DNA of 64,000 bases from CAVVXN01 sp963772585 (GTDB lineage: Bacteria > Planctomycetota > PLA2 > JAEUHO01): positions 62,001 through 126,000 of the forward strand of contig CAVYXV010000005.1 in assembly GCA_963772585.1 (NCBI GenBank). Direction: 5' to 3'. The position numbers were made by a program, and so were the translations under genes. The notes beneath the pieces are model-generated. The model was not told where the DNA came from. It saw only the letters and a list, made by a program, of their open reading frames with translations, and did not search any database. Positions 43,724-55,746 of this stretch are shown here, piece by piece (the stretch's first letter is position 1; every line of letters begins with the position of its first letter).

Positions 43724-44774
43724 GGTCGATCACCTCCCCCCGCACCTCGATCTCCGTCACCTCCTCGCCCTGCACCTTCGTGTGGACCTCCACGACGTCG
43801 TCGAGGGGCCCCGGCGCCGCGTCGGCCGGCACGGAGATCTCGACCTGCCAGCCCTCGTCGGGGCCCTGTGGCGCGGGACGTACGGCGACCTCGACGCGTC
43901 CCCGGCGGCTCGTCGCCGTGACCGTTCCGAGATCGACGCTCTCGTCGTACGGCCGGACGAGGATCCGCGCGGTGCGCGTCGTCCCGCGCGGCACCCAGCC
44001 GAGGTAGGCGATGCGGCTCTGCACCTGCACCCGGCCCGTGACGTTGGCGGTCAAGGCAAGCAGGATGCGCGGGTAGTCGGGGTTGTCCGTGCGGATCAGT
44101 ACCGTCCCGGAGAGGACGCCGAGCGGCGGCGGTGTCTCGAAGGCGAGGGTGATCGCCGTGCCCTTCCACCCGTCCTCTTCGTAGGGCTTCTTCTCGATGC
44201 GCATGTCGTAGTCCGGGACCTCCACGCCGGTCACCTCGAACGGACGGCCGATGCCCACGCGCCACTTCGCGACGACCGTCGCGCGCGGCTTGCTTCCCAC
44301 GAGCACGTTCTCGAAGAAGAAGCGGTGCGGCTCGACGACGACCCCCGCGACGATGTCCACGACGAGACGGATCGTGGCGAGAGGCCCGGCGGTCCCGTCC
44401 GCGTAGAGCCGAAGCCGCTTCGTCACGCGCCCGCTCATCATGAGCGTCCGGAACTTGACGTCCGCGGTGGCGGTCTCGCTGGGGGCGATGGACGACGCCG
44501 AGAGCTGGACCCCGTAGCAGCCGCAGTCCCCGACGGCGCGCAGCCCCTCGATCGGAGCGTCGCCCGCGTTGCCAAGCACGAAGTGCGCCCGGAGTTCCTG
44601 CTCCTGCGCCGCCGATCCGAAGGCGTGGACGTAGAGCCCGTCGTCCTGGCGCTCGGCGCCCTCCACGACGAGCCCCGGGGCCGGCGCCGCCACGGCCCGG
44701 CGCGGGCCCGTCGCGGCCAGGGTGCCGACGAGCAGCAGGAGCGGGAGGAGCGGCCGGACGGGTCCTTCGCGCAT
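43713..44774 (-). CDS. exported DUF1573-type protein
   Basis: 353 aa. A signal peptide (LLPLLLLVGTLAATGPRRAVA) precedes immunoglobulin/ASH-like beta domains. The first contains VGDCGCYGVQLSASSIAPSE, the Cys-Gly-Cys motif of DUF1573 proteins (which usually read CGC). Later GTVLIRTDNPDYPRILLALTANVTG is another typical strand pair. Such proteins are periplasmic or surface proteins of unclear role. ATG 44774 is preferred over ATG 44783 because TACCAT ends 7 nt before it. Confidence 0.75.
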   Translation of the reverse strand: MREGPVRPLLPLLLLVGTLAATGPRRAVAAPAPGLVVEGAERQDDGLYVHAFGSAAQEQELRAHFVLGNAGDAPIEGLRAVGDCGCYGVQLSASSIAPSETATADVKFRTLMMSGRVTKRLRLYADGTAGPLATIRLVVDIVAGVVVEPHRFFFENVLVGSKPRATVVAKWRVGIGRPFEVTGVEVPDYDMRIEKKPYEEDGWKGTAITLAFETPPPLGVLSGTVLIRTDNPDYPRILLALTANVTGRVQVQSRIAYLGWVPRGTTRTARILVRPYDESVDLGTVTATSRRGRVEVAVRPAPQGPDEGWQVEISVPADAAPGPLDDVVEVHTKVQGEEVTEIEVRGEVIDREE

Positions 44775-44781
44775 GCCGCGC

Positions 44782-44787
44782 ATGGTA
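44782..44787 (-). promoter_or_regulatory. -10 element TACCAT
   Basis: On the minus strand TACCAT ends 7 nt before ATG 44774, the same sequence and spacing as at 10378-10391. Confidence 0.5.
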
Positions 44788-44872
44788 GCGGCCACCGCCG
44801 CGGAAGGAGCGCCCTCCCGGCGTCGTCCCTCTTTCGGCGGCCGCCGACGTCGGCGGTCGCCCCCCCCGGAGG

Positions 44873-44878
44873 TAGGCT
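44873..44878 (+). promoter_or_regulatory. -10 element TAGGCT
   Basis: TAGGCT ends 8 nt before ATG 44887. With the minus-strand TACCAT it forms a divergent promoter pair about 85 bp apart. Confidence 0.45.
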
Positions 44879-44886
44879 CGCCCGCC

Positions 44887-45828
44887 ATGCGCGATCTCGT
44901 GACCGGTGGTGCGGGCTTCCTCGGCCGCCACCTCGCCGAGGCCCTCCTTCTCGCCGGCGACGAGGTCACCGTGCTCGACGACCTCTCGACGGGGCGCCGG
45001 GCGGCCGTGCCGGACGGCGCGGTCTTCGTCGTGGGCGACGTCCGGGACCGGGCCCTCGTCGAGGAGCGGGTCGGGCAGGCCGACCGCGTCTTCCACCTCG
45101 CGGCGGCCGTGGGCACGCGGACCGTTGCGGCCGATCCCGCCGGGACGTGGTCGCGGAACGTCCTGGGCACGGCCGCCGTGCTGGATGCCTGCGTGCCGCG
45201 CCGGACTCCGGTCCTCGTCGCGTCGAGCAGCGAGGTCTACGGCCCCCGTTGCTCCGCGCCGCTGGTCGAGGACGACGCCTCCGCGCTCCAGGTGACGGGG
45301 CGGCGGGAGGTCTACGCGCTCTCGAAGGCCGCGGGCGAGGCCTACGCGCTCGCGCTGGCGAGGAGCGCCCGGCTTCCCGTCGTCGTCACCCGACTCTTCA
45401 ACGTGGTGGGCCCGGGGCAATCCGGGCGCTACGGGATGGTGCTGCCCCGCTTCGTCCGCGCCGCGCGGCGGGACGAGACCCTCGTGGTCTACGGCGACGG
45501 GGAACAGAGGCGCTGCTTCCTCCACGTCGCCGACGCGGTACGGGCGCTGGTTGCGCTCGCCGAGACGCCCCGCGCCCGCGGCCACGCCGTGAACGTGGGG
45601 AGCCGCCGGGAGACGCGCATCCTGGATCTCGCGCGGGCGGTGACCGAGGAAGCCGGTGGGGGGCGGATCGCCCACGTGCCCTTCGACCGGATCTACGGGC
45701 AGGGCTTCATGGACCCCGTCCGTCGCGTTCCGGACGTGACCCGGCTCGAGACCTGGACGGGTGTTCGCCCACGGCTCGACATCCGCCACGCGATTCGCGA
45801 CACGCTCGCGGTCGGCGTCGCCACGTAG
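44887..45828 (+). CDS. NAD-dependent sugar-nucleotide epimerase/dehydratase (extended SDR)
   Basis: 313 aa. NAD-binding TGGAGFLGRHLAEAL at residues 6-20, LDDLSTGRR, the SDR Ser region VASSSEVYGP, catalytic YALSKAAGEAYA (YxxxK) and RLFNVVGPGQ. This is the WcaG/GalE-like class acting on UDP- or GDP-sugars for surface polysaccharides. The exact reaction cannot be read from the sequence. No glycan cluster surrounds it; the stop lies 10 bp from the convergent GAF gene. Confidence 0.9.
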   Translation: MRDLVTGGAGFLGRHLAEALLLAGDEVTVLDDLSTGRRAAVPDGAVFVVGDVRDRALVEERVGQADRVFHLAAAVGTRTVAADPAGTWSRNVLGTAAVLDACVPRRTPVLVASSSEVYGPRCSAPLVEDDASALQVTGRREVYALSKAAGEAYALALARSARLPVVVTRLFNVVGPGQSGRYGMVLPRFVRAARRDETLVVYGDGEQRRCFLHVADAVRALVALAETPRARGHAVNVGSRRETRILDLARAVTEEAGGGRIAHVPFDRIYGQGFMDPVRRVPDVTRLETWTGVRPRLDIRHAIRDTLAVGVAT

Positions 45829-45838
45829 CCCGCGTCGT

Positions 45839-46315
45839 TCAGGAGCCGGCGTCGACGTCCGGCGTCGCCACGAGGCCTCCGAAGCTGTCCGCGACCGCGC
45901 GCAGGACACAGCGGTCCACCTCTCCGAAGGCGCCCGGCTCGCGGGCCCCGAGGTCGATCGCGCCGACGACGCGTCCCATGGAGCGGATGGAGACCACCAG
46001 GCGGCTGCGCCCCGTGCCGGCTTGCGGTTCGGCGCGACTCCGATCGGTGATCAACCGGTCGCCCGACGCCTCGATCGCGTCGCGTACGAGGTCGAGATCC
46101 GCGCGCGCGGCCTCGATGGCGCGGGGGTCGCCCGCGGACGGCCCCTCTTCGAGACCCTCGCCCTCGTCGCTCTTCCACCACACGCTCACGCGCCACGCCC
46201 GCGCGAACGCGGACTCGAGGGTCGTCGCCAGGGACGTCGCCAGACCGTCGCGGTCCTCGGTCTCCAGGGCGCGGCTCTGGAGCGTGCTGAACACCTTGGA
46301 AGCGTCGCAGGCCAT
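45839..46315 (-). CDS. GAF-like sensor domain protein
   Basis: 158 aa. One GAF-type fold: FSTLQSRALETEDRDGLATSLATTLESAFA, WRVSVWWKSD, SRLVVSIRSMGRVVGAIDLGA and DRCVLRAVADSFGGLVATP. No output domain is attached, so it may be a soluble ligand sensor acting through another protein. The start is fixed by a near-perfect TACAAT ending 6 nt before ATG 46315; the longer frame upstream has no homology and crosses the terminator of the histone gene. Confidence 0.7.
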   Translation of the reverse strand: MACDASKVFSTLQSRALETEDRDGLATSLATTLESAFARAWRVSVWWKSDEGEGLEEGPSAGDPRAIEAARADLDLVRDAIEASGDRLITDRSRAEPQAGTGRSRLVVSIRSMGRVVGAIDLGAREPGAFGEVDRCVLRAVADSFGGLVATPDVDAGS

Positions 46316-46321
46316 CGCGCA

Positions 46322-46327
46322 ATTGTA
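46322..46327 (-). promoter_or_regulatory. -10 element TACAAT
   Basis: On the minus strand TACAAT ends 6 nt before ATG 46315, the best match to consensus TANNNT/TATAAT in the window and a likely leaderless start. Confidence 0.6.
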
Positions 46328-46369
46328 CGCCCGGAGCACCGGAAACGGAGCGCGGTGGGGGGGCGGGCG

Positions 46370-46411
46370 GAAGGAAAGAGGAAGGGCGCCGCACCCTTGG
46401 GTGCGACGCCC
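46370..46411 (-). terminator. rho-independent terminator of the histone gene
   Basis: A 13-bp hairpin (46384-46396 paired with 46399-46411, one C.A mismatch, 2-nt loop). On the minus strand it is followed by the pyrimidine tail CTTCCTCTTTCCTTCC. It lies 70 bp past the stop at 46482. Confidence 0.6.
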
Positions 46412-46481
46412 CATGACCGCTTCCGGGACTCCCCGGTCCGTTGGGACGCGAGGACCCGACGCGGTGTCTTCCGCGCTCTCG

Positions 46482-46733
46482 CTAGAGATCCTGCGGGCGT
46501 ACCGTACCGCGGCCGTTCGCCTCGCAACGGGCGACGGCGGCATGGATCATGTCGCCGACGCGGGCGTTCAGCGCCTCGCCGAAGTCACCGGCCATGCGGT
46601 AGCCGTGCGACTTGACGGCTTCCTTGACCTTGGAGTTCACGACCAGGTTGGCGACCGTCGCCTTGCGCGAACGCGTCGCCTTGCGCTTGGATGCCTTCCT
46701 CTTCGTAGCCTTCTTCTTCCTACGTGCGGCCAT
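46482..46733 (-). CDS. bacterial histone-fold protein with Lys/Arg-rich N-terminal tail
   Basis: 83 aa. Residues 1-26 are a basic tail (ARRKKKATKRKASKRKAT followed by RSRKAT). Residues 28-83 match a single histone fold: VNSKVKEAVKSHGYRMAGDF (helix 1, loop), GEALNARVGDMIHAAVARCE (long helix 2) and ANGRGTVRPQDL (loop, RT-type pair and helix-3 start), as in archaeal histones and the histones described in Bdellovibrio and other bacteria. It probably binds DNA as a nucleoid protein. AAGGAGG lies 11 nt before the ATG. It has its own terminator and diverges from thyX. DUF1931-like or HU-like alternatives fit less well. Confidence 0.8.
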   Translation of the reverse strand: MAARRKKKATKRKASKRKATRSRKATVANLVVNSKVKEAVKSHGYRMAGDFGEALNARVGDMIHAAVARCEANGRGTVRPQDL

Positions 46734-47011
46734 GGGCTGTTCTGCCTCCTTGAGGGGACGAAGTATGGCCGTCCCGGCCAGACCATTCGGGTTCACGAAT
46801 CGGGCGAAATCCTGCCCTGAGACCCGTTCGTTCGCGGAATCTATCAGGGCGAGGGGACCGTGTTGCAAGCAAAATAGCCCCGGCAACAGCGGGATTTCCG
46901 GTCCTTTTCGCCATCCGGGGGGTTGGGAAGGGGGTGTCGAACGGGCCGGAGCGACCCCTGTCGGCCACTTCTGATAGCTTCCCGAGGGTCGCCCTGGAGG
47001 CCTCGAACGCC

Positions 47012-48619
47012 GTGCCGACCACCGCCGATTCCTCGATGACGACGCTCGACGTTCGCCTCGTGAACGCGTTCGGCCGGCCCTACGAGAACGCCGTCGCGAC
47101 GGCGCGGACCTGCTACTCCTCGAGGGGCATCGTCACGGAGGACGACGTCTCCGGGGCGGCCGACGCGAGCGAGGACGTCCGGGCGACGAGGGGCGAGAGC
47201 CGGGACCGGATCGCCCGATCGATCTTCGAGGCGGGCCACCACACCACCCTCCAGCACGCCCACTTCCAGTTCGCCCTCTCCGGGGTGTCGCGCCAGTTCC
47301 TCTGGACCTTCCTGCACAGTCATCCCTTCTACAACTCCGAGCAGGTCAGCCAGCGCTACGTGGCTGTCAAGCCCGACCAGGTGGTACTTCCCCCCATCGA
47401 GGGCGAGGCGAAGGCCGTCTTCCTGCGCCGCGTCGGCCAGCAGATGGAGGAGTACCGCGCGCTGGTGGACCTGCTCATGCCGGTCTGCGAGCGGGCCTAT
47501 TTCCGACGGTTCCAGGCGCGGGCGCGGCGGCGGGACAAATACCTGGGCGAGATCCGCAAGCGTGCCCAGGAGGTGGCGCGCTACGTCCTGCCGCTCGCCA
47601 CCCAGGCGTACCTCTATCACACCGTCAGCGGACTCACGCTGCTGCGCTACTGGCGCCTGTGCGCCACCTACGACGCGCCGTGGGAACAGCGGAGGGTGGT
47701 CGGGAAGATGGTGGAGGCCCTGCTGGCCGCCGACCCGCTCTTCGGGAGGATCCTGCAGGATCCCCTCCCGCTCGAGGAGACGCCGGAGCACGCCTTCTAC
47801 ACGGAGGGAACGTTGGGGGGCGGCGGTGCCCCCTCGGAGCGCGATGCCTGGGCCGCCGAGTTCGACGCCGGGCTGGACGGGCGCGTGAGCCGGCTCGTGG
47901 ACCACAAGCCGCGGAACGAGGCGTGCGTCGCGGATGCCGTGCGGGACGTCTTCGCCCTCCCCCGCGCGCGGCTTTCCGACGACGACGCCATCACCCTCGT
48001 CCTCGACCCGGCGAAGAACCGCCTGCTCGGCGAGACGATGAACGTGACCACCCTGGGAAAGCTCACGCGCGCCCTCCACCACGCTTCCTACACCTTCCGC
48101 AAGCGCCTGTCGCACACCGCAGACAGCCAGGACCAGCGCCACCGGATGACGCCCGCCTCGCGTCCCACGCTTCGCGCGTACCTCTCCGACGCCCCGGACG
48201 TGGTGAGGCCCGGCCTCGTGCTCGAAGACGACGGTGTCCGGCGGGTGTTCGACGAGAGCATGGCCCGGACGTGGGAGGCGCTCGGGCGGCTCCGCTCGCT
48301 GGGGGTGTCCGACGAGTTCCGCGCGTACCTGCTCCCCAACGCCGTCGCGATCCGCTTCACGGAGTCGAGCGACCTGCTGAGCCTGCACCACAAGTTGAAG
48401 CTCCGGCTCTGCTACAACGCCCAGGAGGAGATCTGGCGCGCGAGCCGCGACGAGGCCCTGGGGGTCCTCGCCGTGGACCCGCGGATCGGACGCCATCTCC
48501 TGCCGCCCTGCACGCTGCGCCACCGGGCCGGCCGCGCCCCGGTCTGCCCGGAGGGGGCCCGCTTCTGCGGCGTCCGCGTCTGGACGCTGGCTCCCGAGGC
48601 CTGGGAGCGCTCCATCTAG
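47012..48619 (+). CDS. thyX: double-domain ThyX (FAD-dependent thymidylate synthase)
   Basis: 535 aa, about twice a normal ThyX. Half 1 (residues 10-260): NAFGRPYENAVATARTCYSS, then GHHTTLQHAHFQFALSGVSR and QFLWTFLHSHPFYNSEQVSQ, where the canonical RHRxxSxxxxSxR is reduced to HSHPFYNSEQVSQR. Half 2 (330-535): LTRALHHASYTFRKRLSHTA, then DSQDQRHRMTPASRP and the substrate-binding end LKLRLCYNAQEEIW. The active site is therefore split between the halves, as in known duplicated ThyX proteins. It makes dTMP from dUMP with methylene-folate, NADPH and FAD. GTG 47012 has GGAGG 11 nt before it; ATG 47036 is possible. Confidence 0.88.
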   Translation: MPTTADSSMTTLDVRLVNAFGRPYENAVATARTCYSSRGIVTEDDVSGAADASEDVRATRGESRDRIARSIFEAGHHTTLQHAHFQFALSGVSRQFLWTFLHSHPFYNSEQVSQRYVAVKPDQVVLPPIEGEAKAVFLRRVGQQMEEYRALVDLLMPVCERAYFRRFQARARRRDKYLGEIRKRAQEVARYVLPLATQAYLYHTVSGLTLLRYWRLCATYDAPWEQRRVVGKMVEALLAADPLFGRILQDPLPLEETPEHAFYTEGTLGGGGAPSERDAWAAEFDAGLDGRVSRLVDHKPRNEACVADAVRDVFALPRARLSDDDAITLVLDPAKNRLLGETMNVTTLGKLTRALHHASYTFRKRLSHTADSQDQRHRMTPASRPTLRAYLSDAPDVVRPGLVLEDDGVRRVFDESMARTWEALGRLRSLGVSDEFRAYLLPNAVAIRFTESSDLLSLHHKLKLRLCYNAQEEIWRASRDEALGVLAVDPRIGRHLLPPCTLRHRAGRAPVCPEGARFCGVRVWTLAPEAWERSI

Positions 48620-49190
48620 TGTCCTGGGTCGCGAGTTCGTGGGCCAAGGAAGACGCCCGTTGGGCCCCCCTGAGGGGGTCCCTCCGCGGCGATCGGCCTC
48701 ATGGATGGGAACGTCCGGCACGGCAGCCCAGCCAACCCGGACGCGGGCGCGCACTAGGGGACGTTCAGCCCATGGCGTTTCCGCAATTCGATTCAGCGGG
48801 GCGGGTGGCCTTGACGACATGGAGGTCGAGAAGTCGCCGGAGAGGGAAACGACCGGGCCTCACGGACCCAACGGAAAATCGGGTCGGGCCCCTCACGGGG
48901 CCCGACCCCCACACCACGAGGGGAGCCGAGGGAGGGTTGGGCAGGAGGAGGGAGTTGGCTCGACCCTCGCGGATGTGCCCTATCTACGCGGGGCCGTCGG
49001 CGGCGTTGGTGCGACGGGAGCGGTTTCCTGTTGGGAATCCGTTGCCTTCCGGGGCCCGCGGCCCACGGAGGCGAGCCCGAGCGCCCCGCCCCGCCCCGAG
49101 ATCGCGTCTCCGGGGAGTGTCCCCCCCTCCCTTACGGTCCGACCCCCAAGGCGGAGGAGGCCTGGGGAGGCCGGCGGGTGCGGCTCGCAT
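48620..49190 (+). other. long 5' region of nrdJ, no gene seen
   Basis: About 570 bp between thyX and the NrdR boxes. Open frames here are registers of GC-rich sequence without domains. A perfect 12-bp hairpin is noted separately. No cobalamin-riboswitch B12 box was recognised. Confidence 0.5.
48881..48908 (+). terminator. perfect 12-bp hairpin, possible terminator
   Basis: GGGTCGGGCCCC, loop TCAC, GGGGCCCGACCC. No T-run follows on either strand, so intrinsic termination is uncertain. It may end the thyX transcript or act in the nrdJ leader. Confidence 0.35.
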
Positions 49191-49206
49191 CCACGACCTG
49201 TGGTGG
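49191..49206 (+). promoter_or_regulatory. NrdR box 1 (distal)
   Basis: CCACGACCTGTGGTGG, 13 of 16 positions identical to box 2 and starting exactly 31 bp before it. Confidence 0.6.
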
Positions 49207-49221
49207 TACGATCGTCTCTCG

Positions 49222-49237
49222 CCACGATATGTAGTGG
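49222..49237 (+). promoter_or_regulatory. NrdR box 2 (proximal)
   Basis: CCACGATATGTAGTGG, close to the known NrdR consensus ACACWATATATWGTGT in its CAC...ATAT.T.GTG core. It ends 20 bp before the nrdJ ATG. A possible -10 (TACGAT, 49207-49212) lies between the boxes, so binding would block the promoter. Confidence 0.75.
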
Positions 49238-49257
49238 CATCGTCCGCGGGGCCAAGC

Positions 49258-52974
<3,717 letters not shown>

Positions 52975-53059
52975 CCCACGAGGGACGTCCAGAGGGCCGG
53001 CCACCGAGGGGTGCGTGTTAGCATTCGCGCCTTTCTCGGGCAGGAGACGGCGACCGCAC

Positions 53060-54244
53060 ATGACCGCGCCCCGCGTGCTCGTGGTGGGCTGTTCGGCCGG
53101 GCACGGCCACGTGATGGCCGCGCACGCGTGCGCGCATGCGCTGAGATCGCGCCACCCCTCGGTGGACGTCACCGAGATCGACGCGCTGAAGATGGTCCGG
53201 CAGTGGTTCGGGAAGAGCTATCGGCTCGTCTACCTGACGATGGCGGACCGGGCGCCCATCCTCTGGCGGGCGCTCTACGACAGCGCAGACAAGAAGACCT
53301 CCAAGTTCGGGCACCGGATCTCCCAGGTGGCCGGCCGTCCGCTCCAGGACGCCTGCATCCGGTGGCGTCCCCACGTGGTGCTGGCGACCCACTTCCTCGC
53401 GGCGGAGGTGCTGGGGAAGGCCATCCGGCAGGGGAGGCTGGAAACGAGCCTCCGGGCGGTGGTCACCGACCACGACTTCCACCGCATGTGGTACTGGCCC
53501 CAGTTCCAGCGCTACTACGTCGCTTCGGACCTCGTGAAGGCCCGGATCTGCCTCCGTTTCGGCGTGCCCGAGGAGAAGGTGCACGTCACCGGCATCCCCG
53601 TGCGCCGTCCCTTCACCCTCCGGCAGGACCTCGCGGAGATCCGGGTCCGCTACGGCCTCGACCCGCGCCGGCCGGTGATCCTCTTCATGTCGGGGGGCTT
53701 CGCGCCGGGGCCCATCCGCCAGGCCATCCTCGGCGTGTGGCGCGAGCGCCAGGACGTGCAGGTCCTCGCCGTGTGCGGCAAGGACGGCCGTCTCCGCCGG
53801 GCGATCGCCCGAATGCCCCGGCCCGACGGGGCCACCCTGCACCCGCTCGGTTTCGTCGAGGAGCCCTGGGAGCTCATCGCGGTCAGCGACCTCGTCGTCA
53901 CCAAGAGCGGCGGCATGACCACCGCGGAGTGCGCCGCCATGGGCAAGCCGATGATCCTGTCCACGGCCATCCCCGGCCAGGAGGAGCGCAACGTCGATGC
54001 CCTGCTCGAGGCCGGGGCGGCGATCCGCGCGCGGACACCCGAGGAGATCCGCTGGCGCGTCGCCCGTCTCCTCGCCGACCCCGAACGCCTCGGGGCGATG
54101 ACGCAGGCGTCGCGGCGCTTCGGGCGACCCGAGGCCGCCGCGCGGATCGCCGACCTCATCGCCGACGACCTCGTGGAACCCCGCTACACGGGCCCGTACT
54201 TCCACGGCGCCCGGGGGCCCGAGCGCCTGCCGCAGCCTCGGTGA
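53060..54244 (+). CDS. MGDG-synthase-like/family 28 glycosyltransferase
   Basis: 394 aa. The N-terminal half is the MGDG_synth type (VLVVGCSAGHGHVMAAHACAHAL, DALKMVRQWFGKSYRLVYLTMA, VLATHFLAAEVLGKAI, VTDHDFHRMW). The C-terminal half is a GT-B nucleotide-sugar site (VILFMSGGFAPGPIRQAI, VTKSGGMTTAECAAMGKPMIL, PGQEERNVDALLEAGAA). Members transfer Gal or Glc from UDP-sugar to diacylglycerol, giving membrane glycolipids. GGAG is about 14 nt before ATG 53060. There are no lipid genes nearby. Confidence 0.88.
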   Translation: MTAPRVLVVGCSAGHGHVMAAHACAHALRSRHPSVDVTEIDALKMVRQWFGKSYRLVYLTMADRAPILWRALYDSADKKTSKFGHRISQVAGRPLQDACIRWRPHVVLATHFLAAEVLGKAIRQGRLETSLRAVVTDHDFHRMWYWPQFQRYYVASDLVKARICLRFGVPEEKVHVTGIPVRRPFTLRQDLAEIRVRYGLDPRRPVILFMSGGFAPGPIRQAILGVWRERQDVQVLAVCGKDGRLRRAIARMPRPDGATLHPLGFVEEPWELIAVSDLVVTKSGGMTTAECAAMGKPMILSTAIPGQEERNVDALLEAGAAIRARTPEEIRWRVARLLADPERLGAMTQASRRFGRPEAAARIADLIADDLVEPRYTGPYFHGARGPERLPQPR

Positions 54245-54367
54245 GGGAGAGGCGGGGGGTTCGCCCTTCGTCAGGTTCTTCGGGCGGCGCGTAGGAGTTG
54301 CTCACGTTTCGTTGGCCCGGCGGGGCGAGATGCACGGAAGAGAGGCCCGCGAAGTCGATAGGACTCC

Positions 54368-55678
54368 GTGCGACCTTCGCGACGAGCTTGGTTCCATGCC
54401 CGGACCTGTGTGCCGCTCACGGGGCGGGAACCGGTGTTGGGGCTCCTCGCGACGCGTCTCGCCTGGACGGGGCCCGGATGGGGGATCTTCTCGGTCACCG
54501 GGCCGGAGGGCGCGGGCCTGACCCGGTTGGTGGACGAGGTCGCGCTCCGCAGCGGAACGACGCCCGCACGCATCGTGCTCGCGCCGGAGGACGCGCCCGT
54601 CGGCGAACCCCTCCGACGGGCGCTGCTCGAGCTCCTCGGGGACGGCGGCCGACGCACGATCGCCGACCGGCTTGCGCGGGCGCTGGGAGGGAGCGCCGGC
54701 GAGGCCGGCGGCGTGATCCGCTGGCTGCTCGACGGACCGGAGGCGGGTGTGGCGATGCCGGGCGTGGAGACGCTCCGTCACGTACTGCGTGCGTGCGTCA
54801 CGGTGGGGCCCCTCCTCGTGGACGACTACGATCGGCTGGACGAACCGACGCGCCGCCTCGTGGTGGGGGAGGGAGGACGCGGTGGGGTCGGTGTGCTCGC
54901 CACGGCGCGTCCCGACCACGCGCCGGGTCCGGACGTTCACGGGGTCGTGCCCCTCGGCCGCGCCCAGGTCGAGCTGTTGTTGAGGCGGTGGCTCCGCCAC
55001 CCGGTCACCGTCCGCCGCCTCGCTCCCCGGGTCTTCGAGCGGAGCGAGGGATGGCCGGGCCGCGTGGTGCGGATCGTCCGCGGCCTCGGTCGCAACGGGT
55101 CCCTGGCCGCCGACGCACGGGGCATCCGCATCGCCAAGTGGCCGCCCGCATGGCCCGAGCGTGGAGGACGGGGAGGGTCCTTCCACGCGTACGCCGCCTC
55201 GCTGACCTTCCAGGAGCGGAGCGTCCTGGAGGCGTCGGCGGTGCTCGGCTCGGACGAGGACCCGGTGCTGCTCGCGCGGGCGGCGGGCGTGAAGCGCCGG
55301 CTGGTCGAGGACCTCCAGGTGGACGTGCGGGAGCGGTGGCCGGAGGCGGGGCGCGGCCTCTTCCCCTCGCGGGCCGATCGCGCGGCTCTCGTGGGCGGCC
55401 TCGAGGAGGGCCGCCGGCGGGACCTGGGCGAGCGGATCGTCCGCGCGTGGAGTCGGCAAGACGACCCCGCGCCCGGCGGGGTTCGCGAGGGCGCCGCCCG
55501 GCTCCGGGCGGCCCTGGCGTCGGAGGATCCCGCCGCCACGGCCGAAGCCCGGGAGGCCCTCGCCCTCTGCCTGCCGGACGGGGTTCCAACCGGCGCCCCC
55601 GTCGTGCGGCTGCTGGCGGAGGCCGACGCCGGCCCAGCCCCCGCCCCGCGGCCCGGCGCCCGGGCGCCAAGGACCTGA
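54368..55678 (+). CDS. AAA/STAND-type ATPase-like protein with degenerate Walker A
   Basis: 436 aa, GTG start, no signal peptide. After LTGREPVLGLLATRL (typical of STAND/AAA predicted ATPases beside kinases and cyclases) the phosphate loop reads VTGPEGAGLTRLVDE: the invariant GK[ST] is replaced by G-L-T, so nucleotide hydrolysis is doubtful. A Walker-B-like LLVDDYDRLDEPTRRL is retained, then LATARPD as in sensor 1. The C-terminal half (LTFQERSVLEASAVLGSDEDP) is the helical region of the family. Probably a regulatory pseudo-ATPase or an orphan fragment. The start is uncertain. Confidence 0.6.
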   Translation: MRPSRRAWFHARTCVPLTGREPVLGLLATRLAWTGPGWGIFSVTGPEGAGLTRLVDEVALRSGTTPARIVLAPEDAPVGEPLRRALLELLGDGGRRTIADRLARALGGSAGEAGGVIRWLLDGPEAGVAMPGVETLRHVLRACVTVGPLLVDDYDRLDEPTRRLVVGEGGRGGVGVLATARPDHAPGPDVHGVVPLGRAQVELLLRRWLRHPVTVRRLAPRVFERSEGWPGRVVRIVRGLGRNGSLAADARGIRIAKWPPAWPERGGRGGSFHAYAASLTFQERSVLEASAVLGSDEDPVLLARAAGVKRRLVEDLQVDVRERWPEAGRGLFPSRADRAALVGGLEEGRRRDLGERIVRAWSRQDDPAPGGVREGAARLRAALASEDPAATAEAREALALCLPDGVPTGAPVVRLLAEADAGPAPAPRPGARAPRT

Positions 55679-55746
55679 GTCCCGGGCCGTGCGACGGGGC
55701 GGTGAAGCGGGGGGCGTAGGCTCTCGGCCCACCCCGGGGACCGCCC

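Noticed and set aside
48620..49190. Cobalamin riboswitch before B12-dependent nrdJ
   Set aside because: No B12 box or typical multi-helix layout was recognised; NrdR boxes give a better explanation of control. A covariance-model search would settle it.
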